A stretch of 64,000 bases of DNA, from assembly GCF_014775655.1 (NCBI RefSeq), contig NZ_CP061274.1, positions 1,426,001 to 1,490,000 of the forward strand, read 5' to 3'. The stretch is from Clavibacter zhangzhiyongii (lineage in GTDB: Bacteria; Actinomycetota; Actinomycetes; Actinomycetales; Microbacteriaceae). Every line of letters begins with the position of its first letter. Within the stretch, counting starts at the first letter, position 1. Both the position numbers and the translations under genes were made by a program. Below are positions 56,397-64,000 of this stretch, piece after piece. Below the pieces are notes generated by a model. The model had not been told where the DNA came from. It saw nothing but the letters and a program-made list of their open reading frames with translations, and made no database searches.

Positions 56397-59300
56397 ATGA
56401 CCTACCCCCGTCCCGTCCCCGACGACCCGCACGCCCCCGACCAGGTCGCGGCGAGCCCGCGCTTCCCGGAGATCGAGACCGGCATCCTCGCGTTCTGGAA
56501 GCGCGACGACACCTTCCGCGCCTCCGTCGAGCAGCGCGAGGGCTGCGACGAGTGGGTCTTCTACGACGGCCCGCCCTTCGCCAACGGGCTGCCGCACTAC
56601 GGGCACCTCCTCACCGGCTACGCCAAGGACGCCTTCCCGCGCTTCCAGACCATGCGCGGCAAGCAGGTCCACCGCCGCTTCGGCTGGGACACGCACGGCC
56701 TGCCCGCCGAGCTCGAGGCGATGCGCCAGCTCGGGATCACCGAGAAGAGCGAGATCGAGGAGATGGGCGTCGAGGAGTTCAACGCCGTCGCCCGCCGCTC
56801 GGTGCTCGAGTACACGGGCGAGTGGGAGGAGTACGTCACCCGCTCCGCGCGCTGGGTCGACTTCGAGGACGACTACAAGACGCTCGACATCGACTTCATG
56901 GAGTCGGTCATCTGGGCGTTCAAGGAGCTGCACACGAAGGGCCTCGCGTACGAGGGCTTCCGCGTGCTGCCCTACTGCTGGCACGACCAGACGCCGCTGA
57001 GCAACCACGAGCTCCGGATGGACGACGACGTCTACCGCATGCGCCAGGACCAGTCGGTCACCGTCACGTTCCCGCTCGTCGGCGCGAAGGCCGAGTCGCT
57101 CGGCCTCACCGCGGTGCGCGCGCTCGCCTGGACGACGACGCCCTGGACCCTGCCCACCAACATGGCGCTCGCGGTCGGACCCGACATCACCTACGCCGTC
57201 GTGCCCGCGGGCCCCGCCGGCACGCCCGACTCCGAGGCGCCCGACTCGCTGCCCCGCGCGTCGTCCGTGCAGCTCGCGGCGGAGGTGCTCGGATCCGAGT
57301 ACCTCATCGCCCAGGACCTCGTCGGGAACTACGCCAAGGACCTCGGCTACGCGTCCGCCGACGAGGCCCGCGCCGCCGTCTCCCGCACCGTCCTCGGGCG
57401 CCAGCTCGAGGGCGTCGCCTACGACCGCCTCTGGGACTTCTACGCCGACGTCGAGCGGTTCGGCACGGAGAACGCGTGGCAGGTGCTCGTCGCCGACTAC
57501 GTCACGACCACCGACGGCACGGGCATCGTGCACCAGGCCCCGGCCTACGGCGAGGAGGACCAGCAGGTCTGCGCCGCCGCCGGGATCCCCGTGATCCTCT
57601 CGCTCGACGAGGGCGGCCGGTTCGTCGACACCGTGCCCGAGGTCGCGGGCGAGCTGTGGTCGGACGCGGGGAAGACGCTCACGCGCATGCTCAAGGCGCA
57701 GGGCCGCCTCATCCGCCAGGCCAGCTACGAGCACTCCTACCCGCACTGCTGGCGCTGCAAGAACCCGCTCATCTACAAGGCCGTCTCCAGCTGGTTCGTG
57801 CGCGTCACCGACTTCCGCGACGACATGGTGCGCCTCAACCAGGACATCTCGTGGACGCCCGAGAACGTCAAGGACGGCCAGTTCGGCAAGTGGATCGGCA
57901 ACGCCCGCGACTGGTCGATCAGCCGCAACCGGTTCTGGGGCAGCCCCATCCCGGTGTGGAAGAGCGACGACCCGGCCTACCCGCGGATCGACGTGTACGG
58001 CAGCCTCGACGAGCTCGAGGCCGACTTCGGCGTGCGCCCGACGGACCTGCACCGCCCGTTCATCGACCGCCTGACGCGCCCGAACCCCGACGACCCGACG
58101 GGGAGGAGCACCATGCGGCGGATCGAGGACGTGCTCGACGTCTGGTTCGACTCCGGGTCCATGCCCTTCGCGCAGGTGCACTACCCGTTCGAGAACCGCG
58201 AGTGGTTCGACCAGCACAGCCCCGCTGACTTCATCGTCGAGTACATCGGACAGACCCGCGGCTGGTTCTACACGCTGCACGCGCTGTCGACGGCGCTGTT
58301 CGAGCGGCCCGCCTTCTCGAGCGTCGTGAGCCACGGCATCGTCCTCGGCAACGACGGCCAGAAGATGTCGAAGTCCCTCCGCAACTACCCGGACGTGAAC
58401 GAGGTCTTCGACCGCGACGGATCCGACGCCATGCGCTGGTTCCTCCTCGCGAGCCCCGTGCTCCGCGGCGGCAACCTCGTGGTCACCGAGGAGGGCATCC
58501 GCGAGGGCGTCCGCCAGGTCCTCCTGCCCCTCTGGAGCACCTGGTACTTCTTCTCCCTCTACGCCAACTCGGCGGCACCCGGCGGGTACGACGCGCGCCG
58601 CGACACGACGAGCGACGACGTGCTGGACCGCTACATCCTGGCCCGCACCCGCCGGCTCGTGACCGAGGTCACCGCGCACATGACGGCGCTCGACTCGACG
58701 CTCGCGGCGGCCGCGCTCCGCGACTTCGCCGACGTGCTCACCAACTGGTACGTGCGCCGCAGCCGCGACCGGTTCTGGGCGGGCGTCGAGGCCCAGGCCG
58801 ACGGCACCGTCCGCGGCACCCAGGCGTTCGACACGCTCTACACGGTCCTCGAGACCGTGGCGCGCGTCTCGGCGCCGCTCCTGCCGCTCGTCTCCGAGCG
58901 CATCTGGAAGGACCTCACGGGCGGGCGCAGCGTCCACCTCGAGGACTGGCCGGAGCCGGACGACCTGCCCGCCGACGACCGCCTGGTCGAGGTGATGGAC
59001 CGGGTCCGGCAGGTCGCGTCCACCGCGCTGTCGCTCCGCAAGCAGTCGGGCCTCCGCGTGCGCCAGCCGCTCGCGCGCCTCACGGTCGTGAGCGACGACG
59101 CGGCCGGGCTCGCCCGGTTCGAGGACATCCTCCGCGACGAGCTCAACGTCAAGGCCGTCTCCGTCCAGGAGCTGACGCCCACGAGCGCGGCCGACGCGGG
59201 GATCACGCGCCGCCTCACCGTCAACGCGCGCGTCGCGGGCCCCCGCCTCGGCAAGGGCGTGCAGCAGGTCATCCGGGCCGCCCGCGAGGGCGACTGGACC

Positions 59301-59717
59301 GAGCAGGACGGCGAGGTCGCCGCGGGCGGCGTGCCGCTCGTGGCCGGCGAGTACGAGCTCGTGCTGGAGGTGGCGGGCGACCGCGCCGACCAGGCGCTCG
59401 CGCTCCTGCCGGGCGGCGGCTTCCTGCTGCTCGACACCGCGCTCACGCCCGAGCTCGAGGCCGAGGGCCTCGCGCGCGACGTGGTGCGGAACGTCCAGGA
59501 CGCCCGGAAGGGCGCGGGGCTCGACGTGAGCGACCGCATCGCGCTCGTGATCCGCCTGGACGCCGCGGGCGCCGAGCAGGCGGAGCGGTTCCGGGACCTC
59601 ATCGCCCGTGAGACCCTGGCGGTGGCGCTGCGGATCGACGCGGCCGCCGAGCCGTCGGCGTCCGGCATCACCGTGGGCGGCGGTTCCCCCCTGGACATCG
59701 AGGTGGAGCGAGCATGA
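56397..59717 (+). CDS. ileS: Isoleucine-tRNA ligase, type 2 (eukaryote-like)
   Basis: A 1106-residue class I synthetase charging tRNA-Ile. The HIGH motif appears as [12 protein letters not shown] near 66, and KMSKS as [10 protein letters not shown] near 655. The HYGH form and the [12 protein letters not shown] segment are marks of the IleRS2 type, which is naturally less sensitive to mupirocin. The editing domain and the C-terminal anticodon-binding part are complete. The ATG follows AGGAGATGCC. A T-box leader precedes it. Its stop overlaps the folC start by 4 bp. Confidence 0.97.
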   Translation: MTYPRPVPDDPHAPDQVAASPRFPEIETGILAFWKRDDTFRASVEQREGCDEWVFYDGPPFANGLPHYGHLLTGYAKDAFPRFQTMRGKQVHRRFGWDTHGLPAELEAMRQLGITEKSEIEEMGVEEFNAVARRSVLEYTGEWEEYVTRSARWVDFEDDYKTLDIDFMESVIWAFKELHTKGLAYEGFRVLPYCWHDQTPLSNHELRMDDDVYRMRQDQSVTVTFPLVGAKAESLGLTAVRALAWTTTPWTLPTNMALAVGPDITYAVVPAGPAGTPDSEAPDSLPRASSVQLAAEVLGSEYLIAQDLVGNYAKDLGYASADEARAAVSRTVLGRQLEGVAYDRLWDFYADVERFGTENAWQVLVADYVTTTDGTGIVHQAPAYGEEDQQVCAAAGIPVILSLDEGGRFVDTVPEVAGELWSDAGKTLTRMLKAQGRLIRQASYEHSYPHCWRCKNPLIYKAVSSWFVRVTDFRDDMVRLNQDISWTPENVKDGQFGKWIGNARDWSISRNRFWGSPIPVWKSDDPAYPRIDVYGSLDELEADFGVRPTDLHRPFIDRLTRPNPDDPTGRSTMRRIEDVLDVWFDSGSMPFAQVHYPFENREWFDQHSPADFIVEYIGQTRGWFYTLHALSTALFERPAFSSVVSHGIVLGNDGQKMSKSLRNYPDVNEVFDRDGSDAMRWFLLASPVLRGGNLVVTEEGIREGVRQVLLPLWSTWYFFSLYANSAAPGGYDARRDTTSDDVLDRYILARTRRLVTEVTAHMTALDSTLAAAALRDFADVLTNWYVRRSRDRFWAGVEAQADGTVRGTQAFDTLYTVLETVARVSAPLLPLVSERIWKDLTGGRSVHLEDWPEPDDLPADDRLVEVMDRVRQVASTALSLRKQSGLRVRQPLARLTVVSDDAAGLARFEDILRDELNVKAVSVQELTPTSAADAGITRRLTVNARVAGPRLGKGVQQVIRAAREGDWTEQDGEVAAGGVPLVAGEYELVLEVAGDRADQALALLPGGGFLLLDTALTPELEAEGLARDVVRNVQDARKGAGLDVSDRIALVIRLDAAGAEQAERFRDLIARETLAVALRIDAAAEPSASGITVGGGSPLDIEVERA

Positions 59718-61288
59718 GCGACCAGCAGGGCGGACGCCCCTTCGACGACGACGCGGACGACGTCCGGCGCGACGACGACTTCGACCGCGAGGGGGACGAG
59801 GGCGTCGACGCCGCGGCGCGCGCCCTCGACCCCGACCCCGACGGCCTGAGCGACGACCAGCTCTTCGCGGACGACGCGGCCGAGCTCCGCCGCGAGGCCG
59901 AGCGGTCGATCGTCGCGGGCCGCGAGGTCGACGACGAGAACTACTTCGAGCGCGAGGGCGACGCCGTGTACCAGGCGCTCCTCGCCCGCGTGGGGGAGCA
60001 GGCGCCGCAGCCGCGCCTGTCGGCGACCCGCCGCGTCGTCGAGCTGCTCGGCGACCCGCAGCGCGCCTACAAGGTCGTGCACGTCACGGGCACCAACGGG
60101 AAGACCTCGACGAGCAGGATGACCGAGAGCATCCTCCGCGCGGCCGGCCTCCGGACGGGCCTCTTCACGAGCCCGCACCTGGTGCGGCTCAACGAGCGCA
60201 TCGTGGTCGACGGCGAGCCCATCACGGACGAGGCGCTCAGCCGCAACTGGGCCGACGTCGAGCCGTTCATCGACCTCGTCGACCAGGAGCTGGTCGCGGC
60301 GGGCGAGCAGCCCGTCACCTTCTTCGAGGCGCTCACGGTGCTCGCGTTCGCGTCCTTCGCGGACGCGCCCGTCGACGTCGCCGTCATCGAGGTCGGCATG
60401 GGCGGCGAGTGGGACTCCACGAACGTCGCCGACGGCGAGGTCGCGGTGTTCACCCCCGTCTCGCTCGATCACACGCAGCGCCTCGGCTCCACGGTCGCGG
60501 AGATCGCGCGCACCAAGTCGGGCATCGTGAAGCCGGCCGCGGACGTCGTCTCGAGCGCCCAGGTGCCCGAGGTCGTCGCGGAGCTCACGCGCGCCGCCGA
60601 GCTCACCGAGTCCACGTGGTCGATGGAGGGGGAGCGCTTCCGCCTCCTCGACACGACCCTCGCGGTCGGCGGGCAGGTCATCAGCGTGCAGGGCCTCGCC
60701 GGCACCTACCGCGACGTCTTCCTCCCGCTGTTCGGCGCTCATCAGGCGCAGAACGCCGCGGTCGCGATCGCCGCGGTCGAGTCGTTCCTCGGCGGGGGCG
60801 ACCACGCCATCCACGACGACGTGCTCGCGGAGGGCCTCGCCACCGCGACGAGCCCCGGCCGCCTGCAGGTCGTCGGCACCGAGCCCACCGTGCTCGTCGA
60901 CGCGGCGCACAACCCCGCGGGCGCGGCGTCGCTCGCGGCCGCGCTGCCCGTCTACTTCACGTTCGACCGCGTGACCGCCGTCATCGGCGTGCTGGCCGAC
61001 AAGGACGCCGAGGGCATCGTGCGCGAGCTCGCGCCCGTCGTCGACCACTTCATCGTCACGGCGTCGACGTCGGAGCGCTCGGTGGATCCCGACGAGCTGG
61101 CCCGCGTCGTCGTCGGCGTCGTCGGCCGCGACCGCGTCACCGTCGAGCCCGACCTGCGCACGGCCCTCGAGGACGCGCGCGACTCGGCGGGCGAGACGGA
61201 GAAGGGCGCGGCGCTCGTCACCGGCTCGATCCTCCTCGTCGGCGAGGCCATCGCGCTCGCGCTCGACGAGGGCTGGAAGACCGCGTGA
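59714..61288 (+). CDS. folC: Folylpolyglutamate / dihydrofolate synthase with N-terminal extension
   Basis: A 524-residue Mur-ligase-type enzyme adding glutamate to (dihydro)folate. The P-loop [13 protein letters not shown] lies near 124. The [25 protein letters not shown] and [12 protein letters not shown] motifs follow. The P-loop normally lies near residue 45-50, so there is an extension of about 75-80 residues, highly acidic ([20 protein letters not shown]) and probably disordered. The ATG overlaps the ileS stop. A later start is possible but no better ribosome site is obvious. The stop overlaps the next GTG. Confidence 0.94.
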   Translation: MSDQQGGRPFDDDADDVRRDDDFDREGDEGVDAAARALDPDPDGLSDDQLFADDAAELRREAERSIVAGREVDDENYFEREGDAVYQALLARVGEQAPQPRLSATRRVVELLGDPQRAYKVVHVTGTNGKTSTSRMTESILRAAGLRTGLFTSPHLVRLNERIVVDGEPITDEALSRNWADVEPFIDLVDQELVAAGEQPVTFFEALTVLAFASFADAPVDVAVIEVGMGGEWDSTNVADGEVAVFTPVSLDHTQRLGSTVAEIARTKSGIVKPAADVVSSAQVPEVVAELTRAAELTESTWSMEGERFRLLDTTLAVGGQVISVQGLAGTYRDVFLPLFGAHQAQNAAVAIAAVESFLGGGDHAIHDDVLAEGLATATSPGRLQVVGTEPTVLVDAAHNPAGAASLAAALPVYFTFDRVTAVIGVLADKDAEGIVRELAPVVDHFIVTASTSERSVDPDELARVVVGVVGRDRVTVEPDLRTALEDARDSAGETEKGAALVTGSILLVGEAIALALDEGWKTA

Positions 61289-61788
61289 GCACCGACGGCA
61301 GCCCGGCCCGCACCCGGCGACCCCGGCCGCCGCGCACGACGGTCGAGATCCTCGGGTCCATCGTCATGGGCTTCCAGGTCATCGTCGTCTTCCTCGCGAG
61401 CCTCGTCGCCTTCGGCCTGGAGGCGCTGCCGCCGCTGCCCGCGCTCGGCGGCGGCGCGCTGCTCGTCGTCGCGATGCTCGCGGTCGTCGGCACGCTGCGC
61501 ACGCCCCTCGGGATCCGCGCCGGCTGGGTCGTGCAGGTGCTCGTCGTCCTCACGGGCTTCGTGCTGCCGGCCATGTTCGCGGTCGGCGGCTTCTTCCTGC
61601 TGCTCTGGATCTACGCCATGGTCCAGGGCGCGCGCATCGACCGCGAGAAGGCGGCCGCCCGCGGCGCGTGGGAGCAGGCCATGCTCGACGAGCAGCAGGC
61701 CTCGCGCCCCGACGGCGTCGCGGATCCCGACCACGACCGCCCCACCGACCACCGACCGACCACCGAGCCGCCGGCTCCCACCCCGTAG
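61285..61788 (+). CDS. DUF4233 membrane protein
   Basis: A 167-residue protein with four membrane helices at about 22-45, 52-70, 78-100 and 103-120, and a charged, proline-rich tail. Actinobacteria keep a DUF4233 protein between folC and ndk (Rv2446c in mycobacteria), which matches this position. The GTG start overlaps the folC stop by 4 bp. Function is unknown. Confidence 0.85.
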   Translation: MSTDGSPARTRRPRPPRTTVEILGSIVMGFQVIVVFLASLVAFGLEALPPLPALGGGALLVVAMLAVVGTLRTPLGIRAGWVVQVLVVLTGFVLPAMFAVGGFFLLLWIYAMVQGARIDREKAAARGAWEQAMLDEQQASRPDGVADPDHDRPTDHRPTTEPPAPTP

Positions 61789-61797
61789 GAGACACCC

Positions 61798-62217
61798 ATG
61801 ACCGCTCCCGTCCAGGAGACCCTCGTCCTCGTCAAGCCCGACGGCGTCGCCCGCGGCCTCACCGGCGAGATCCTCCGCCGCATCGAGGCCAAGGGCTACC
61901 AGATCGTCGACCTCCGCATGGTGCAGGCCGAGCGCGCCCTGCTCGAGCAGCACTACGAGGAGCACCAGGGCAAGCCGTTCTACGAGCCGCTCGTCGAGTT
62001 CATGGAGTCGGGCCCGGTCGTCGCCGTGCGCGTCGCCGGCAACCGCGTCATCGAGGGCTTCCGTTCGCTCGCCGGCACGACCGACCCCACCGGCGCCGCC
62101 CCCGGCACGATCCGCGGCGACCTCGGCCGCGACTGGGGCCTCGCCGTGGCCCAGAACCTCGTGCACGGCAGCGACTCGCCCGAGTCCGCGGCGCGGGAGC
62201 TGGCACTCTGGTTCTAG
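61798..62217 (+). CDS. ndk: Nucleoside diphosphate kinase
   Basis: A 139-residue NDK that moves the terminal phosphate from ATP to other NDPs. The active-site His123 is in NLVHGSDSPESA; VKPDGVARGLTGEI and GTTDP are as in the family. The start follows the DUF4233 stop by 9 bp with AGGAGACACCC as ribosome site. It is the end of the ileS-folC-DUF4233-ndk operon. Confidence 0.97.
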   Translation: MTAPVQETLVLVKPDGVARGLTGEILRRIEAKGYQIVDLRMVQAERALLEQHYEEHQGKPFYEPLVEFMESGPVVAVRVAGNRVIEGFRSLAGTTDPTGAAPGTIRGDLGRDWGLAVAQNLVHGSDSPESAARELALWF

Positions 62218-62229
62218 CCGCCGCATGGA

Positions 62230-62264
62230 CGAGGGGCCGACCGGATCATCCGGTCGGCCCCTCG
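62230..62264. terminator. Bidirectional terminator after ndk
   Basis: A perfect 15-bp hairpin (CGAGGGGCCGACCGG / CCGGTCGGCCCCTCG) with an ATCAT loop lies between ndk and the convergent VKOR-like gene. Confidence 0.88.
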
Positions 62265-62280
62265 TGCGTCTGCCCTCCGC

Positions 62281-62889
62281 TCAGCCGAGCAGCGTGGGGA
62301 GGAGCGCCGGGAACGTCGCGATCACGGCGACCACGATGATCGCGTAGTTCAGCACCACGACGGCCCACGTGTAGGGCGCCACCGCATCCGCCGCGCGCCG
62401 GACGCCGGACGGCACGGGGATCAGCCCCGCGCGGGCGGTGGCCGCGAGCGTGCCCCACCAGAGCGGGATCATCGCGCTCCACACGAGCAGGCAGTAGGGG
62501 CAGAGCGCGCCGATGACGAAGACGCTCTGCGTGAAGAGCCAGGTCACGAACACCCAGCCGCCGAGCGTGCCCAGCGCGAACAGCGTCCAGAACCAGCGCG
62601 CGAACCGGGCGCCGGCCAGGGTCGCCATGCCGATCACGACCGGGACGACGAACACGGCCACGCCGATGAGCGGGTTCGGGAACCCGAGCAGCGACCCCTG
62701 CGGCGACTCGATGACGGTCGCGCAGGAGATGAAGGGGTTGATGTCGCAGGAGAGCGACGCGCCCGGGTTCTCCAGGAGGTTCAGCCGCTCGAGCACGAGG
62801 ACGAAGGCGCCGATCCAGCCGACGACGCCCGTCACGACCAGCAGGAGGGCCAGGGAGCGGGGGTGCACGGGGGCCCGGGTCGCGGTCAT
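62281..62889 (-). CDS. Vitamin K epoxide reductase (VKOR) family protein
   Basis: A 202-residue membrane protein with five hydrophobic helices. Cys48 and Cys56 in LSCDINPFISC, and a CPYC motif near 131, are the cysteine pairs of bacterial VKOR. VKOR passes electrons from DsbA-like proteins to quinone so that disulfide bonds form in exported proteins. No fused thioredoxin domain is present, so a separate DsbA partner is expected. A CATGAT hexamer lies 6 nt before the ATG. Confidence 0.92.
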   Translation of the reverse strand: MTATRAPVHPRSLALLLVVTGVVGWIGAFVLVLERLNLLENPGASLSCDINPFISCATVIESPQGSLLGFPNPLIGVAVFVVPVVIGMATLAGARFARWFWTLFALGTLGGWVFVTWLFTQSVFVIGALCPYCLLVWSAMIPLWWGTLAATARAGLIPVPSGVRRAADAVAPYTWAVVVLNYAIIVVAVIATFPALLPTLLG

Positions 62890-63194
62890 GCGGCGATCAT
62901 GGCAGACCGGTCACGGCCGACCCTGACGGCCGGGTGGACGTCGGCGTGCGATACTGGCTGGCAGGTCGGCCCGCCGCGCGGGACGACCGCCATGAAGAGT
63001 CTTTCCCGGGGCAGACCCGGGCCGCACGGCACGTCCGGCGGCGGATAGCCAGTTCCGTACCAGTGCGCACGACCGAAGCCTCGGGCCGGCCGTCGCAGAC
63101 CAGGATCGACGGAGAACCGCGGATGCGGGGATCCACTCGGAGAGCTACCGGGGTACGGCGCGGCCGTACCGACCGGTTGAGGAGTGCACCAGAG
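62890..63194 (+). promoter_or_regulatory. Structured leader region of the RNase E/G gene
   Basis: This 305-bp gap holds no large gene. GATACT at 62950-62955 is a likely -10. A two-part stem pairs 62971-62977 with 63038-63044 (7 bp) and 62981-62985 with 63032-63036 (5 bp). Inside it is a CCCGGG hairpin (63005-63010/63016-63021). A GGTACGG hairpin (63152-63158/63164-63170) lies 24 nt before the ATG. ACTGGCT (62953-62959) also matches AGCCAGT (63047-63053). A leader of over 200 nt fits post-transcriptional control, as known for E. coli rne. Confidence 0.6.
62992..63048 (+). CDS. Possible 18-codon upstream ORF in the rne leader
   Basis: An ATG opens an 18-residue frame (MKSLSRGRPGPHGTSGGG) ending at TAG, wholly inside the folded part of the leader. 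The ribosome site is weak (GGGACG). It may be a leader peptide or chance. Confidence 0.25.
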   Translation: MKSLSRGRPGPHGTSGGG

Positions 63195-64000
63195 ATGGTG
63201 GAGAGAGACGAGAACACCGGCAGGAGGCGTCCGCGCCTCTTCGAGCGGCTCACGGGCCGCCGTGCCGAGCCGACCGCGGCACCGGAGACGGACGGCACGC
63301 CCGTCCTCCCCGCGTCCGCGACCCCCGAGGCGAGCGGTACGGCCGCCGCCTCCGAAGCGAAGGGCCTCACCCTGAACGAGAACGACGACACCCAGTCCAC
63401 GCCCGAGCAGCCCGAGACGCCGGTCGCCCGGCGCTCGCGCCGCGCCGGCACCGCCGCGTCCGCCCCCGCGGGAGCCTCGCCGGACGACGCCAGCGTCGAC
63501 GCGTCCGCCGACGCGCCCGCGGCCTCGGGCTCCGACGCCGAGGCGCCGGTCGCCGATGCGGAGGCCGCGGCGCCCGCCGCGCGCGCGCCCCGCAAGCGCG
63601 CCCCGCGCAAGTCCGCGGTCGCCCCCGCCGAGGAGGCGCCGGCCGCAGCCGACGCGTCCGCGGACGACGCGGCCACCGAGGACGGGGTCCTCCCGACCGC
63701 GTCCGCCGAGCAGCCGGCCGCCGAGCCGGAGGCCGCGGCGCCCGTCGCCCCGGCCCGCTCGCTCCCGTCCCTCTCCGTCTTCTTCCAGGCCCCGGACATC
63801 GCGCCGCTGCCGCCCCGCCGCGAGCGGGACGACCGTCGTGACGACCGCCGGCAGGACGAGGACGACGACCTCGACCGCGACGACCGCCCCTCGCGCTCCT
63901 CGCGCCGCGGCGGTCGCGGACAGGACCGCAGCACGGGCCGCGACGGCCGCGAGCGCGACCGCGACGACGACCGCGACGACGAGGACGACGCCCCGTCGGT
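63195..64000 (+). CDS. rne: Ribonuclease E/G, N-terminal extension (cut by window edge)
   Basis: This frame is open to the right edge (268 codons visible). The protein begins MVERDENTGRRRPRLFERL. It continues as a disordered Ala/Pro/Glu-rich region with basic patches (ARKRAPRKSA-like, about 130-140) and then R/D-rich repeats (RRERDDRRDDRRQDEDDD, RDGRERDRDDDRDDEDD). Actinobacterial RNase E has such a long N-terminal extension before its S1 and catalytic domains, which lie outside the window. Position after ndk and VKOR supports rne (Rv2444c order). GAGGAGTGCACC is the ribosome site. The catalytic part is not seen. Confidence 0.8.
   Translation, partial: MVERDENTGRRRPRLFERLTGRRAEPTAAPETDGTPVLPASATPEASGTAAASEAKGLTLNENDDTQSTPEQPETPVARRSRRAGTAASAPAGASPDDASVDASADAPAASGSDAEAPVADAEAAAPAARAPRKRAPRKSAVAPAEEAPAAADASADDAATEDGVLPTASAEQPAAEPEAAAPVAPARSLPSLSVFFQAPDIAPLPPRRERDDRRDDRRQDEDDDLDRDDRPSRSSRRGGRGQDRSTGRDGRERDRDDDRDDEDDAPS

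Noticed and set aside
62863-63048. A 61-codon frame across the VKOR start and the rne leader
   Set aside because: It begins inside the opposite-strand VKOR gene and before the likely promoter; only its last 18 codons could be transcribed as a leader ORF.

Overview
The window is dense, very GC-rich chromosomal DNA with third-position G/C bias and many genes overlapping by 4 bp (ATGA/GTGA). A mycothiol-type DsbA-fold reductase, ClpP1/ClpP2, SCO-type membrane proteins and an oligoribonuclease next to tRNA-His all point to an actinobacterium. Gene content and the many genes without known names fit Microbacteriaceae, most likely Clavibacter. That assignment is an inference from gene content, not from an rRNA gene. 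I see no rRNA, CRISPR, prophage or transposon.

Layout. (1) 1-4824: treX-treY-treZ operon on the minus strand, making trehalose from glycogen or maltodextrin. (2) 5025-9911: a GerW/YtfJ-like protein, a TPP riboswitch driving a YkoEDC thiamine/HMP-type ECF transporter, a P-loop kinase-like protein and a small zincin. (3) 10015-14478: tRNA-His, orn, a thioredoxin-fold protein, tRNA-Arg, nadE, msrA and several unknown small genes. (4) 14610-19949: an SSB-like OB-fold protein, a MarR regulator, a lipoprotein, ettA, two acyl-CoA thioesterases and an unknown gene. (5) 19999-27462: truncated haemoglobin, MscS channel and pepN on one strand, divergent from an Rv2466c-like reductase, rpiB and a Nei-type glycosylase, then dps. 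(6) 27594-33068: one gene for an 1824-residue polytopic membrane protein. (7) 33217-39270: tRNA-Gly, tRNA-Pro, tig, clpP1, clpP2, an SfnG-like monooxygenase and clpX, i.e. protein folding and turnover. (8) 39354-49324: an M3 peptidase divergent from a methyltransferase, then GNAT, valS, pckG and a divergent RamB-like regulator. (9) 49367-56149: a four-gene peptide-type ABC importer, a divergent TetR regulator and a methyltransferase. (10) 56190-64000: ileS under a T-box leader, folC, a DUF4233 protein, ndk, a VKOR-like protein, and the start of a ribonuclease E/G gene behind a long structured leader.

Much of the backbone (rne, ndk, DUF4233, folC; clpX, clpP2, clpP1, tig; nei, rpiB, Rv2466c-like, pepN, globin; thioesterase, ettA, SSB-like) corresponds, from memory, to the Mycobacterium tuberculosis Rv2444c-Rv2478c neighbourhood. 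This is therefore an old actinobacterial core region with lineage-specific insertions: the pckG regulator pair, the ABC importer, sfnG and the thiamine importer. The most interesting regulatory features are a 22-bp tandem array of ClgR-box-like sequences before clpP1P2, -10 hexamers placed 6-7 nt before at least 13 start codons (leaderless transcripts), and the folded rne leader with a possible 18-codon upstream ORF. ValRS has archaeal-type signature residues, and ileS occupies the place next to folC that valS holds in mycobacteria.
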